From assembly GCA_016713025.1 (NCBI GenBank), contig JADJPZ010000004.1, positions 2,356,001-2,420,000 on the forward strand: DNA of 64,000 bases. The letters are read 5' to 3'. The stretch comes from Saprospiraceae bacterium (lineage in GTDB: Bacteria; Bacteroidota; Bacteroidia; Chitinophagales; Saprospiraceae). The translations under genes were made by a program, and so were the position numbers. Shown one piece after another: positions 17,634 to 26,254 of the stretch. A model generated the notes under the pieces. It saw nothing but the letters and a program-made list of their open reading frames with translations. It did not search any database and was not told the origin of the DNA. Numbering within the stretch: position 1 is the stretch's first letter; each line of letters opens with the position of its first letter.

Positions 17634-18440
17634 ATGAGAACACTAATAAAAATCTTCTTCCTTACATGGATACTAACTCTGAGTTTAAATGCACAGGAAG
17701 ATACCCGATTTAAGCCTTACGGTCAAGATGCAGACATTCTGAATAACCGCAACCTGAGATATTCCTTATTTACAAAGGGAGAATATGGCATTTCAGATAA
17801 AGTTACTCTACGAGGACATCCACTTTGGATTTTTATGGCTCCATCCGTTGATGTAAAATGGCAATGGAAGAGGTCTGATAAACAATCTGTTGCATTCATT
17901 CACGGCATATCATCTCCTACACCTGTGATGAATATCTTTGCTATGGAAGGCACCGGTGGATTGATTTCACCTGAATTTGATATACCATTTATGTTGTCCC
18001 TAAAAAACGGGATGATTTCCACATGGCATCTGCAAAACACACATAGATTGACTGGGGAATTTGGGATAGAATTTGCACTTTTTAATAAGCAGTTGAATCC
18101 CGGCAGCTCCATCGATCTGCCTGTCATCAGTCCAAGAAATGCTGTCTATTACAAAAACTTTGGTATGGACTTAGCTATTGCTGCAGAAGGATCTATTATT
18201 GGGAAATTTGATTATTATTCAAAAATACAAGGATTTTTCTTTCCTTCCAACACCAAAAGGTATGAAACTGAATATGGTCAGACAGGAAGTTATTTTGGAG
18301 AAGGCACAGCAATGTTTTTTTGGAATACATCAAAAAAATGTAAACTTGGTTTAGGATCGAAACTCACCTTTGGTTCGTATCCTTTTGGAAATCAGTGGCA
18401 TTTGTTACCTTTTATTGATTTTGTCAGATATTCATGGTGA
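17634..18440 (+). CDS. Hypothetical outer-membrane beta-barrel-like protein
   Basis: A 268-residue protein of unrecognised family with a signal peptide (ending LSLNAQ, residue 21). The rest alternates hydrophobic and polar residues, is rich in Phe, Tyr, Trp and Gly, and ends in FVRYSW, all compatible with an outer-membrane barrel whose last residue is aromatic. It follows the phosphoesterase lipoprotein by 4 bases and is probably translated with it. A fragment of a homologous gene lies at 16194, upstream of the phosphoesterase gene, so this locus has had more than one copy. No function is assigned. Confidence 0.68.
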   Translation: MRTLIKIFFLTWILTLSLNAQEDTRFKPYGQDADILNNRNLRYSLFTKGEYGISDKVTLRGHPLWIFMAPSVDVKWQWKRSDKQSVAFIHGISSPTPVMNIFAMEGTGGLISPEFDIPFMLSLKNGMISTWHLQNTHRLTGEFGIEFALFNKQLNPGSSIDLPVISPRNAVYYKNFGMDLAIAAEGSIIGKFDYYSKIQGFFFPSNTKRYETEYGQTGSYFGEGTAMFFWNTSKKCKLGLGSKLTFGSYPFGNQWHLLPFIDFVRYSW

Positions 18441-18452
18441 TGGACATAGTCG

Positions 18453-18644
18453 CTTAGTTCTACTTTGTCAAATTATACGGACTTTCCGATTGATTGGAAA
18501 ACTGTTGGGTTAACCCAACAGTTGTGACCCTAATTTACCCATACATTTATCTTTAACTATCAAAAATTATCAGGTTTCCGGTTGATTACATTTTGATGAA
18601 AGTGTAATTGACTTAGATTTTTGAAGGTGACAAAGTAGAATTAG
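18453..18644. repeat. MITE-like element with inverted ends
   Basis: TTAGTTCTACTTTGTCA at the left and TGACAAAGTAGAATTAG at the right are inverted copies with two mismatches in 17, about 190 bases apart. The interior holds a perfect 24-base palindrome. No transposase and no clear target duplication. May be a miniature element or its remnant. Confidence 0.5.
18500..18523. repeat. Perfect 24-base palindrome
   Basis: The half-site AACTGTTGGGTT is followed directly by its reverse complement, with no loop. It has no T tail, so a terminator is unlikely; a protein-binding site or a cruciform-forming core of the surrounding element fits better. Confidence 0.9.
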
Positions 18645-18742
18645 TTTCAATATTTCCTGATGCTTATCTATTGACAGGATTAAGGCTTTGGGTTGCTATA
18701 ATTGGTGCTGTCATCGGTTGGTGGTTAGGTTGGAAAAAATGA
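18617..18742 (+). pseudogene. Fragment encoding a membrane-protein C-terminus
   Basis: A 40-codon frame without a start codon ends GLRLWVAIIGAVIGWWLGWKK before TGA. The hydrophobic helix capped by Lys-Lys looks like the end of a real membrane protein. Its first part overlaps the right inverted end of the adjacent element, which suggests that the insertion or a deletion removed the rest. Confidence 0.4.
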
Positions 18743-18842
18743 TGCTTTTGGCGATCCGAATTTATTGAATACCAATTTTGTCAATTTCTTACAAATAGCA
18801 CTATCATGAAATAATTTCTTCTACTTTTGCAGAAAATATTTT

Positions 18843-20033
18843 ATGTTTTCCAAAAGACAATTATTTCTGCAGCACGTAGCACAGACAAGTGATTTTCCTA
18901 TGTGTCTGGAAGTAAGTCATGCTTCAGGTATGTATATCTATGGGACTGATGGAAAAAAATATCTTGATTTTGATTCCGGAATATCAGTCAGTTCAGTAGG
19001 GCACTGTCATCCTGCCGTAGTAAATGCGGTAAAAATGCAGGCAGAAACATATATGCATACTATGGTGTATGGAGAACATATTCAGGCACCACAGGTTGAA
19101 TATGCCACATTATTATCCGAAGTTTTGAACAATGGTCTCAATAGTGTGTATTATGTAAATAGTGGATCTGAAGCTGTTGAAACAGCCATAAAACTGGCAA
19201 GAAAAGCTAGAGGAAGATATGAAATCATCAGTTGCGCCAACGCATATCACGGCAGTACCATCGCAGCAGAAAGCCTGAGAAGTGATACTGCTTTTACCAA
19301 ACATTTTGTGCCCACCATGCCGGGAGTAAGACACATCAGATTCAACAATGAAACAGATTTAGCAAAGATAACCAACAACACAGCTTGTGTGATTCTGGAA
19401 CCCGTACAAGCTGAAGCAGGTATAATTGTGCCTGAAAATGACTACCTGCAAAAAGTCCGAACCAGGTGTCAACAGACCGGGACATTGATGATTCTGGATG
19501 AAATCCAAACAGGTTTCGGTCGCACAGGGGAAATGTTTGCACATCAAAAATACGGTATTACTCCTGACATATTGCTTATAGCAAAAGGCATGGGCGGTGG
19601 AATGCCCATAGGTGGGGTGGTGGCATCCACGGACTTGATGATGCATTTTGCCCGCAATCCTGCACTGGGGCATATCACTACTTTCGGTGGCCATCCTGTA
19701 TGTGTAGCTGCTGCATTGGCAACTATAAAACTACTTTTACATGAATCTCATATTGCTGAAATAGCAAAAAAAGAAGTACTCTTAAAAAGTTTGCTCAAGC
19801 ATGACATGATCAAGGAAGTGCGCTCTTCCGGTCTGATGATGGCTGTAGAAATCCGTGATCCATCATTACTCACTCCTTTGATAGATCGAGTCATCAGCGA
19901 TGGCGTCCTGATCGACTATTTCCTGTTCAATGCATCTTCCTTTCGAATAGCACCTCCTTTGATAATAACAGACCAGGAAATCGAATATGGAGTAAGGACG
20001 ATTTTAAATGCTATGGATGCTATACTGAGATGA
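18843..20033 (+). CDS. Class III PLP-dependent aminotransferase
   Basis: A 396-residue fold-type I aminotransferase of the acetylornithine / 4-aminobutyrate group. Landmarks: FDSGISVSSVGHCHPAV (about residues 42-58), YYVNSGSEAVETAIKLARK (about 101-119), AYHGST, the cofactor-binding Asp in MILDEIQTGFGRTG (about 218-231), the PLP lysine in LLIAKGMGGGMPIGG (about 245-259) and TTFGGHPV. The donor and acceptor are not shown; annotation as a general aspartate aminotransferase family protein is usual in this phylum. Its stop overlaps the ATG of the next gene (ATGA), so the two are translationally coupled. Confidence 0.92.
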   Translation: MFSKRQLFLQHVAQTSDFPMCLEVSHASGMYIYGTDGKKYLDFDSGISVSSVGHCHPAVVNAVKMQAETYMHTMVYGEHIQAPQVEYATLLSEVLNNGLNSVYYVNSGSEAVETAIKLARKARGRYEIISCANAYHGSTIAAESLRSDTAFTKHFVPTMPGVRHIRFNNETDLAKITNNTACVILEPVQAEAGIIVPENDYLQKVRTRCQQTGTLMILDEIQTGFGRTGEMFAHQKYGITPDILLIAKGMGGGMPIGGVVASTDLMMHFARNPALGHITTFGGHPVCVAAALATIKLLLHESHIAEIAKKEVLLKSLLKHDMIKEVRSSGLMMAVEIRDPSLLTPLIDRVISDGVLIDYFLFNASSFRIAPPLIITDQEIEYGVRTILNAMDAILR

Positions 20034-20710
20034 AGGAAAGCAAAATCACATCACTATTGAGCTATCTGACAGAGGTGCACTTAGAAAGTGTTCCTTCAGA
20101 GTATAATGATCAACTACATGTAGTTCTGAAAAACGGAAGATATCAGTTGTGTACAGAAAATGCGATCTACTCATATGGTGATAAATATTATAATTTCAGA
20201 AAATGCTTTAAAAAAATGGTGCTTCCGGATTCCGGTAAGACCGATGTTTTGTTGTTGGGTTTCGGGATGGGAAGTATACCATATATGCTCGAGAAAGTAT
20301 TTATGAGAAATTACAGGTATACCGGTGTGGAAATCGATCCTATGATAATATATCTTGCTTCCAAATATGTCATGCCCGAATTGAGTTCTGAGATATCAAT
20401 CATAGAGACCGATGCTGCCACATTTGTGAAACAAAATGACGAACTTTTTGATATCATCTGTATTGATATTTTTGTAGATGATAATATACCTGCTTATTTC
20501 CTGACAGAATCATTTCTAATACAAGTCAAAAATAGTATCAGTGAAAAAGGTATAATTTTGTTTAACCATCTTGGATATACTTCCATTGATGTTTCAAAAG
20601 CAAAACTGTATTATGAAACCGTATTTTCAAAGATATTTTTTGATTCAACAATGATAAAAGTGCATAAAAATATCATGATGATCAGCAAAAGAGACGTTAT
20701 AAATGTATAA
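20030..20710 (+). CDS. Spermidine-synthase-like methyltransferase-fold protein
   Basis: A 226-residue soluble protein with a Rossmann methyltransferase core of the spermidine-synthase type. LLLGFGMGSIPYMLE (about residues 74-88) is the nucleotide-binding loop, YTGVEIDPMIIYLA (about 98-111) carries the acidic residue that binds the cosubstrate ribose, and DIICIDIFVDDNIP (about 143-156) is the post-strand motif. The YD/H residues that define true spermidine synthases are not evident, so a different transfer reaction is likely. It overlaps the aminotransferase by 4 bases; the pair may act on the same amino-group substrate. An IS element lies 29 bases after its stop. Confidence 0.78.
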   Translation: MKESKITSLLSYLTEVHLESVPSEYNDQLHVVLKNGRYQLCTENAIYSYGDKYYNFRKCFKKMVLPDSGKTDVLLLGFGMGSIPYMLEKVFMRNYRYTGVEIDPMIIYLASKYVMPELSSEISIIETDAATFVKQNDELFDIICIDIFVDDNIPAYFLTESFLIQVKNSISEKGIILFNHLGYTSIDVSKAKLYYETVFSKIFFDSTMIKVHKNIMMISKRDVINV

Positions 20711-20838
20711 TAAATCAGCCTGATATTAATAAATTTTATCACTATTAACCGACTTAAATTATAATTCATCAAATTTCACCTATAAACAACTGACTGTCAA
20801 TGACCATTGTTTAAGACTTCCTTTAGTACCCCCATATT

Positions 20839-22068
20839 TTAAAAGATCGATAATTGAGGACAGGGTGATTTATTTTTTGTCTTTGTGGCTTTTACATAAG
20901 TTCTGCGGCTGTTTTCAACCATCCAGATTACATCTATGAGGCTTATCATATGGATCCTCACCAATGCTGCCACTGTAGAGAAGGCTTTTTTTGTTTCGGA
21001 TTTTACTTTTAGTATCAGGAGTAGTAATTGTGCTATCAATGTGCACCATATTTGTGTCTTTATCCCGTTTTCTGTTTCTGAATAGAAAAAGTGCAATTGA
21101 AAATTTTGTTTCAATTTCTTGAACAGGAGCTCTATATTCCACCAGAGTTTATATATATAAGCTACTTCTTCTCTTTTTATTTCAAAGTTATTGGTGATAA
21201 ACTCATATACCCTTCCTTTTACGTCTTTGTACGTGACTTTCCTCAAGCACAACGCTTTTTCTTCTCCGTTGTCCTTGTATTTAAGGTGTATGTGTTCTTC
21301 TTTCAAGACACCATATTCTGTGTCGTTCAGTTCTTTACAATATGTTTGTTCTATGATGTCATACACTGCATTTTTCTTCAATCTACATACAAAATTGATC
21401 TTCTTGCCTGTAAATTTAGCAAATTGGAGGTAATGGTTATAAGCCCTGTCAAACACCACCATACTATGCTCGGGAAGGTTTAGGTATTGAATAAAAGTTT
21501 TATCATGACATTTGGCTTCGCTGATCTTTACAAACGCAGGGGTATCAGCGTGTGCATCAATGAGCATATGGACTTTGAGCCCACCTTTCTTCCTGCCGTC
21601 ATCCTTTGGATTGCGCCCCACACCTTTCATAATATCAGAAAATAGTCTAATGGTACTCGAATCAAAGATAAATAGGTCGCTGAATGATACATTATTAATG
21701 CGGCTGACCGACAAAATTGGCTTAAAATGTTGCAGAAGTTCAAAGTACAGCTTTTCAAAAAACACGTTGTCTCGTTCTCTCAATCCATCACCAGCAGTAC
21801 TTCTGGCAGGTGACGATTTAAGTCCAAGATGATTTAATTTACCTTGCATTCCCATCATTCCATCACATATTTCACCCATAGAATCACATCTGCTAAATAT
21901 TCCGAAAAGCATAGTGATCAGTTGCGTCCAAGCAGGGAATGACCTATAATGCTTATCTGTTTTGTGGGTTAGTGCTAATACTGCAAACTTATCTTTTGGT
22001 ATAAAATCAATCAATTGTTTGAAAATTGGCTGACCGACTAATTTTTTTGAGTTATCTTTGACTGTCAT
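20839..22068 (-). CDS. IS4 family DDE transposase
   Basis: A 409-residue intact transposase. The N-terminal VGQPIFKQLIDFIPKDKF and HYRSFPAWTQLITMLFG match the DUF4372 domain of IS4 elements. Catalytic residues: Asp in FIFDSSTIRLF (about residue 153), Asp in VVFDRAYNHY (about 229) and Glu in YKLWWNIELLFKKLKQNF, the YREK-like block (about 311-328). The short tail is basic, KATKTKNKSPCPQLSIF. No frameshift or stop was seen, so the element may be active. It starts 90 bases inside the right end, after a hairpin that may block outside transcription. Confidence 0.95.
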   Translation of the reverse strand: MTVKDNSKKLVGQPIFKQLIDFIPKDKFAVLALTHKTDKHYRSFPAWTQLITMLFGIFSRCDSMGEICDGMMGMQGKLNHLGLKSSPARSTAGDGLRERDNVFFEKLYFELLQHFKPILSVSRINNVSFSDLFIFDSSTIRLFSDIMKGVGRNPKDDGRKKGGLKVHMLIDAHADTPAFVKISEAKCHDKTFIQYLNLPEHSMVVFDRAYNHYLQFAKFTGKKINFVCRLKKNAVYDIIEQTYCKELNDTEYGVLKEEHIHLKYKDNGEEKALCLRKVTYKDVKGRVYEFITNNFEIKREEVAYIYKLWWNIELLFKKLKQNFQLHFFYSETENGIKTQIWCTLIAQLLLLILKVKSETKKAFSTVAALVRIHMISLIDVIWMVENSRRTYVKATKTKNKSPCPQLSIF

Positions 22069-22104
22069 ACTTAGTGTGTTTGGTAGCCAAAAGGTATGAC
22101 AAAA

Positions 22105-22136
22105 GGGTTAATCTTTGAGGTTAACCCGCTTTTTTA
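22105..22136. terminator. Hairpin terminator inside the IS4 right end
   Basis: GGGTTAA pairs with TTAACCC across a 9-base loop and is followed by a T-rich tract on the plus strand; on the minus strand TTTTG follows. It sits between the right inverted end and the transposase start, where it could shield the transposase from read-through. Confidence 0.6.
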
Positions 22137-22244
22137 TTTTTTAAGTCGGTTAGTAGTGAAATTTTACATCTTATTTGACTCATTTTCAACGTAATAATAT
22201 TATTAAGTATATATTGTGAACTTTTGAATTTTTAAATAAATTAC

Positions 22245-23063
22245 ATGGATAATGTCGAAAAATATGCCACTCTTGCTTTTGACTGGCTGATCAAAGCCTT
22301 ACCAAATATGGTACTGGCGATAGTAGTGTTGTGGCTCGGTCTGTGGGTGATAAAGAAGCTTACAGCTGTTTTTTTGGCTACTTTGCAAAGAGCAGGATTT
22401 ACTCCGGAGATCGGCTCATTTCTGGGTACATTGGCAAATATTGCTCTCAAGGTTTTGTTGGTCATCAGTGTGGCGGGCATGGTTGGCGTCAATACTGCAG
22501 CTTTTGTGGGTGTGCTGGCTGCAGGAGGGCTCGCGGTAGGATTGGCATTGCAGGGAAGCTTAGGAAATTTTGCAGCCGGCATTATAATCGTAGTTTTTAA
22601 GCCTTATAAAAAAGGAGATTGGGTGGAGATCAAGGAAAAATTTGGGAAAGTCACAGACATTCAGATTTTTAATACGATACTGCAGACTCCCGGAAATAAA
22701 GTCCTCATCATACCCAATGGAGAGGTCATCAATGGTGTGATTACCAATTTTTCCGGAATCGGAAATATCCGACTTGAGCTCAAGGTTTTACTTCCATATT
22801 CAGAGGATTTTCCCAGAACTAAATCTTTAATTTTATATGTATTGAAACAAATGCCTGAAATCCTTGAAAATCCTGCTCCTGAGATTGGGATCGAAGAATT
22901 TGGAGAAACTAATCTGGTGATCAATATACGTCCATATGTCCGACCAGATGATTACTGGAAAGTGTATTACGAAGTGATGGCAAATGTCAAAAAAGTCTAC
23001 AGCGATAACGGAATAGGAATCACCTTTTCTGAGGGTTACGAGACTGGAAAAGTTGGACCTTGA
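22245..23063 (+). CDS. mscS: MscS-type mechanosensitive channel
   Basis: A 272-residue inner-membrane channel that opens on membrane tension to release solutes after hypo-osmotic shock. Three transmembrane helices lie at about residues 18-38, 58-80 and 83-113; the last is the pore helix with the Gly/Ala pattern AAGGLAVGLALQGSLGNFAAGIIIVVFKPYKKGDWVEI. The beta domain has QIFNTILQTPGNKVLIIPNGEVINGVITNFS, a strong family signature, and the C-terminal alpha/beta domain follows. Length is normal for small MscS. The IS4 element ends 86 bases upstream and may have altered its promoter. Confidence 0.95.
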   Translation: MDNVEKYATLAFDWLIKALPNMVLAIVVLWLGLWVIKKLTAVFLATLQRAGFTPEIGSFLGTLANIALKVLLVISVAGMVGVNTAAFVGVLAAGGLAVGLALQGSLGNFAAGIIIVVFKPYKKGDWVEIKEKFGKVTDIQIFNTILQTPGNKVLIIPNGEVINGVITNFSGIGNIRLELKVLLPYSEDFPRTKSLILYVLKQMPEILENPAPEIGIEEFGETNLVINIRPYVRPDDYWKVYYEVMANVKKVYSDNGIGITFSEGYETGKVGP

Positions 23064-23150
23064 TCTACAAATATTTTTGCTTTTTATAAGGATTTTGTTC
23101 GCGTCTTTTAATATATTTGACCTTTAATTCAATTATAAAAAAATAAAATA

Positions 23151-25220
23151 ATGTGTAAAAAATTCTTGTTTGGATATTTGGCATTTGTCTTTGTTTTTTC
23201 TAATGCAGCAGCACAGCAAAAAGCAAGTCCATATGATTATGGTAAAATGTGGACTTTTGAAAATCCACCTAAGGAATGGCTGAAATCTACATATGGCATG
23301 GATGTTCAGGATGAGTGGTTTGATTTTGTCAGAAAATCATCATTAAGATTCGCATCCTGGTGTAGTGCATCATTTATTTCGCCCGACGGGTTGATCATGA
23401 CCAATCATCATTGTTCCAGAGATGTGGTGACAGCCTTGCAAAAAGAAGGTGAAAACTTTGATAAACAAGGATTTTATGCCGTCAACCTGGAAGATGAACG
23501 TAAAGCAGAAGACCTTTTTGTAGAACAAATGATCATGGCAGAGGACATCACAGCTCAGGTTCTGAAAGCAGTAAAAAATGCTAAAACGGATGCAGATGTT
23601 GCAGCGATGAGAAAATCAGCATTGGATTCCCTTCAAAAAATATATGCACAAAAAGACGGCTGGAAAGGCTTGCGATTACAAATGGTTACATTTTATAGCG
23701 GTGGAAAATTTTCTATTTATGGCTACAAGAGATATAGCGATATCAGATTAGTATGGATTCCTGAACTCGATCTTGGTTTTTTCGGTGGTGATCCTGACAA
23801 CTTTACTTATCCTCGATACAATCTGGATGCTACCTTCTGGCGAGCTTATGATGAAAATGGGAAACCACTCAATACTTCTGCCAACTATCTGAAATTCAAC
23901 AAGAAAGGAGCTGTAGAAGGAGAACCGGTATTTGTAGTAGGTAACCCGGGAAGAACGGAAAGATACCGTACAGTGACACAATTGAAATTTGACAGAGACT
24001 ACCGATATCCGCTTCAGTATAAGTTCATGAAAAACAGGAATGATCTTATGATGAAAAAATATAATATGATTAAAAATGACCCAAAAAAAGAGTTTGAAGC
24101 TCAGGAGTTATTAAACAATATAGCCAATGTGGCCAACTCAATGAAAGCGTTTGGTGGTATAGCCAAAGGCTTAAAAGACCCTGAACTTTTTGGAAGAAAG
24201 GAAGCTATGGAAAGTTATATCCGGTCCAAGTCACCTGGAGTGACTTACTGGGATGATCTGACCAAACACTATGATGTACTCAATCCGCAGGGTTGGGCAT
24301 CTACACTGCTTCTTCCCAATCCTTTGAGAGGCAAAATTTATACTATGATGCATGATTTGGAAAATTACGCTGAAATGGTCAAAACATCAGCCCCACAAGA
24401 CAAAAAAGATAAACTGAAAGCTGTGATCACAGAAAAAGCAAAATCTATCAAAGATGACGAAGAAATCGAGTTATTCACAGTTTTTCTTCAGGAAATCAAA
24501 GATGATATCTACCCTGGTGATATGACACTCCAAAAGGTTTTAGGTAAAAGAAATATTAAGGATTTTGTCGCCTACTTGGTTAAGGAAACAAAATTTACAG
24601 AGGATAAAAAAGTGGTAAAGTTTTTTGAGAAAGAAGACAAAATGGCTAAAGATGATGACGTTCTGCTTGAAACAGCCAGAATTTTGGTCAATAAATATAA
24701 AGAAGCCAATAAATTATTTGTTGATTCAAGCCCCGCAAGACAGGCATTGGAGGGAAAAATAGCCAATCAGGTCTTTAAGGTATATGGCGACAAACTACCA
24801 CCTGATGCTACATTTACGCTCAGAATATCTGACGGAGTGGTCAAAGGATATGATTATAACGGAACCATAGCACCTGTAAATACTACTTTTTATGGCATGT
24901 ATGACAGGTATTATAGCAATAAAGGTGTTTTCCCATTTTCACTTCCCCAAAGGTGGCTCGATCCGACTCCGGAACTGCTCAAATCCCCCTTTAACACTGT
25001 ATCTACCAATGATATCATCGGCGGCAACAGCGGAAGTCCGCTCATCAATAAAAATAAAGAAGCCGTAGGTTTGATATTTGACGGAAATATCGAATCACTT
25101 CCCGGCAATTTTATCTTTGATGAAAAGGTCAACAGAACAGTCTCGGTTCATGCAGGAGGTATTTACGCAGCCCTGAAGTATATTTTTAAAGCTGACAGGA
25201 TCATCAGGGAGATAGAGTAG
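23151..25220 (+). CDS. S46 family dipeptidyl-peptidase
   Basis: A 689-residue secreted serine peptidase (signal peptide ending NAAAQQ, about residue 22) that removes dipeptides from peptide N-termini in the periplasm. The opening block MWTFENPPKEWL and RFASWCSASFISPDGLIMTNHHC (catalytic His at about residue 84) is typical, FFGGDPDNFTYPRYNLDATFWR follows, and the catalytic Ser is in GGNSGSPLINKNKEAVGLIFDGN (about 624-646). The helical lid occupies about 290-560. The substrate-selecting position that separates DPP7 from DPP11 could not be aligned with confidence, because the C-terminal VSVHAGGIYAALKYI departs from the VDIRYVLF form of those two. Confidence 0.93.
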   Translation: MCKKFLFGYLAFVFVFSNAAAQQKASPYDYGKMWTFENPPKEWLKSTYGMDVQDEWFDFVRKSSLRFASWCSASFISPDGLIMTNHHCSRDVVTALQKEGENFDKQGFYAVNLEDERKAEDLFVEQMIMAEDITAQVLKAVKNAKTDADVAAMRKSALDSLQKIYAQKDGWKGLRLQMVTFYSGGKFSIYGYKRYSDIRLVWIPELDLGFFGGDPDNFTYPRYNLDATFWRAYDENGKPLNTSANYLKFNKKGAVEGEPVFVVGNPGRTERYRTVTQLKFDRDYRYPLQYKFMKNRNDLMMKKYNMIKNDPKKEFEAQELLNNIANVANSMKAFGGIAKGLKDPELFGRKEAMESYIRSKSPGVTYWDDLTKHYDVLNPQGWASTLLLPNPLRGKIYTMMHDLENYAEMVKTSAPQDKKDKLKAVITEKAKSIKDDEEIELFTVFLQEIKDDIYPGDMTLQKVLGKRNIKDFVAYLVKETKFTEDKKVVKFFEKEDKMAKDDDVLLETARILVNKYKEANKLFVDSSPARQALEGKIANQVFKVYGDKLPPDATFTLRISDGVVKGYDYNGTIAPVNTTFYGMYDRYYSNKGVFPFSLPQRWLDPTPELLKSPFNTVSTNDIIGGNSGSPLINKNKEAVGLIFDGNIESLPGNFIFDEKVNRTVSVHAGGIYAALKYIFKADRIIREIE

Positions 25221-25234
25221 TGATGTTGTATAAG

Positions 25235-25411
25235 TTTAACCCGCATTAAGCATTAGAAAATCTATTACATGCCGAAATTCCTGCAAAATAAGGCGCTCCG
25301 CTAATTTTCACTCACTCACCATAGTGGTAACTATGATTCGCTCGTGAAAATTCTTATTTTATTGGACTTTCGACCTTCATGACGAAGTTCTAACGCATAA
25401 TCCGGGTTTAA
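25235..25411. repeat. Long imperfect palindrome, family P copy 1
   Basis: About 177 bases whose two halves are imperfect inverted copies: left TTTAACCCGCATTAAGCATT against right AATGCG-like AACGCATAATCCGGGTTTA, with inner arms matching up to the centre CACCATAGTGGTAACTATG. A second copy of the same design lies at 45980-46167. As RNA it would fold into one long hairpin. Confidence 0.65.
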
Positions 25412-25573
25412 AGGACTACCCCTTAATAACATACGTTATTAGTATAAGTATCAGGCTTTTTAAGCCCGATAAATGCAACTTATGCCCCGTAATTAATACA
25501 AAAGCCACATAGCTGATCAAAAGTTCTGTGGCTTTTCTTTATCTTTTGTGCTGAAGTGTCCTGCCACGTAACT

Positions 25574-25710
25574 GTGTGTAAAACAAATTGCACAAAATCG
25601 TAAAATGCCTGTCTTTACCCTCATTCCCTTAAGGGACGACCCACCCAATTCAAGCACACTACCGTTTATTAAAATGACCATTGATAAAAAATGCAATATG
25701 TTATACACAC
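25574..25710. mobile_element. Miniature element, copy A, with 9-bp target duplication
   Basis: 137 bases between inverted ends GTGTGTAAAACAAATTGCAC and TGCAATATGTTATACACAC, flanked on both sides by the exact 9-mer CACGTAACT (25565-25573 and 25711-25719). No coding capacity. The interior shares CTACCCTCATTCCCT-like words with copies at 29778 and 58341, in opposite orientation. Confidence 0.9.
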
Positions 25711-25728
25711 CACGTAACTTAGGTTACA

Positions 25729-25757
25729 TTGCTGATATTAAAACATTTGTACTTTTG
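25729..25757 (+). promoter_or_regulatory. Promoter of the rhodanese gene
   Basis: TTG at 25729-25731, 18 bases, then TACTTTTG at 25750-25757 (TAnnTTTG), 30 bases before the ATG at 25788. It lies just outside the miniature element, whose insertion ended 19 bases upstream of the TTG. Confidence 0.6.
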
Positions 25758-25787
25758 TACTGTTTTCTACAAAAAAATTAATTTTAT

Positions 25788-26219
25788 ATGGTGAAATATT
25801 TTATTGTAATCATTTTGGGATTTACCATTATGGCATGCAAAGGACAAAATAACGGAGCAGCAAATACAGCTAATAACTCAAATCAAGCGGCAGTGAAATC
25901 AGCTGAAACCCTTACATCAAAAATCAATATCGACATAGTTGAAGCTAAAAAAATGATGGAAGCCAACAAGGACATCGTGTTGATAGATGTCAGAACACCG
26001 GGAGAAATTGCCAGGGGCAAAATCAATAATGCTCTGGAAATGAATATCTCTTCACCAGAATTTACAGATAATATCAACAATCTGGACAAAAGCAAAGAGT
26101 ACATAGTGTACTGTGCAGTTGGTGGCAGGAGTGCTACCGCAGTATCTATAATGCAGCAAATGGGTTTTACTAAAGTACACAACCTCACTCCCGGATATTC
26201 AGGTTGGTCCAGACAATAA
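25788..26219 (+). CDS. Rhodanese-like lipoprotein
   Basis: A 143-residue lipoprotein (lipobox MAC, Cys17) with one rhodanese domain, a sulfur-transfer fold. DIVLIDVRTPGEIARGKINNALEMNI (about residues 63-88) is the first signature and YCAVGGRSATAV (about 109-120) is the active loop with the catalytic Cys. A Gln/Asn/Ala-rich linker follows the lipid anchor. Periplasmic single-domain rhodaneses are common in Bacteroidota; donor and acceptor are unknown. The sterol-desaturase-like gene starts 35 bases after its stop, so they may be co-transcribed. Confidence 0.92.
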   Translation: MVKYFIVIILGFTIMACKGQNNGAANTANNSNQAAVKSAETLTSKINIDIVEAKKMMEANKDIVLIDVRTPGEIARGKINNALEMNISSPEFTDNINNLDKSKEYIVYCAVGGRSATAVSIMQQMGFTKVHNLTPGYSGWSRQ

Positions 26220-26254
26220 TTATTCAGAATAATACAATTTCAATAAATTTCAAT

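Larger units (their letters stand above)
20740..22158. mobile_element. IS4-type insertion sequence, complete
   Basis: 1419 bases bounded by inverted ends CACTATTAACCGACTTAAA (left) and its near-perfect complement at the right (one mismatch in 19). The flanks AAATTTTAT (20731-20739) and AAATTTTAC (22159-22167) are a 9-base target duplication with one mismatch. One intact transposase on the minus strand. Confidence 0.92.
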
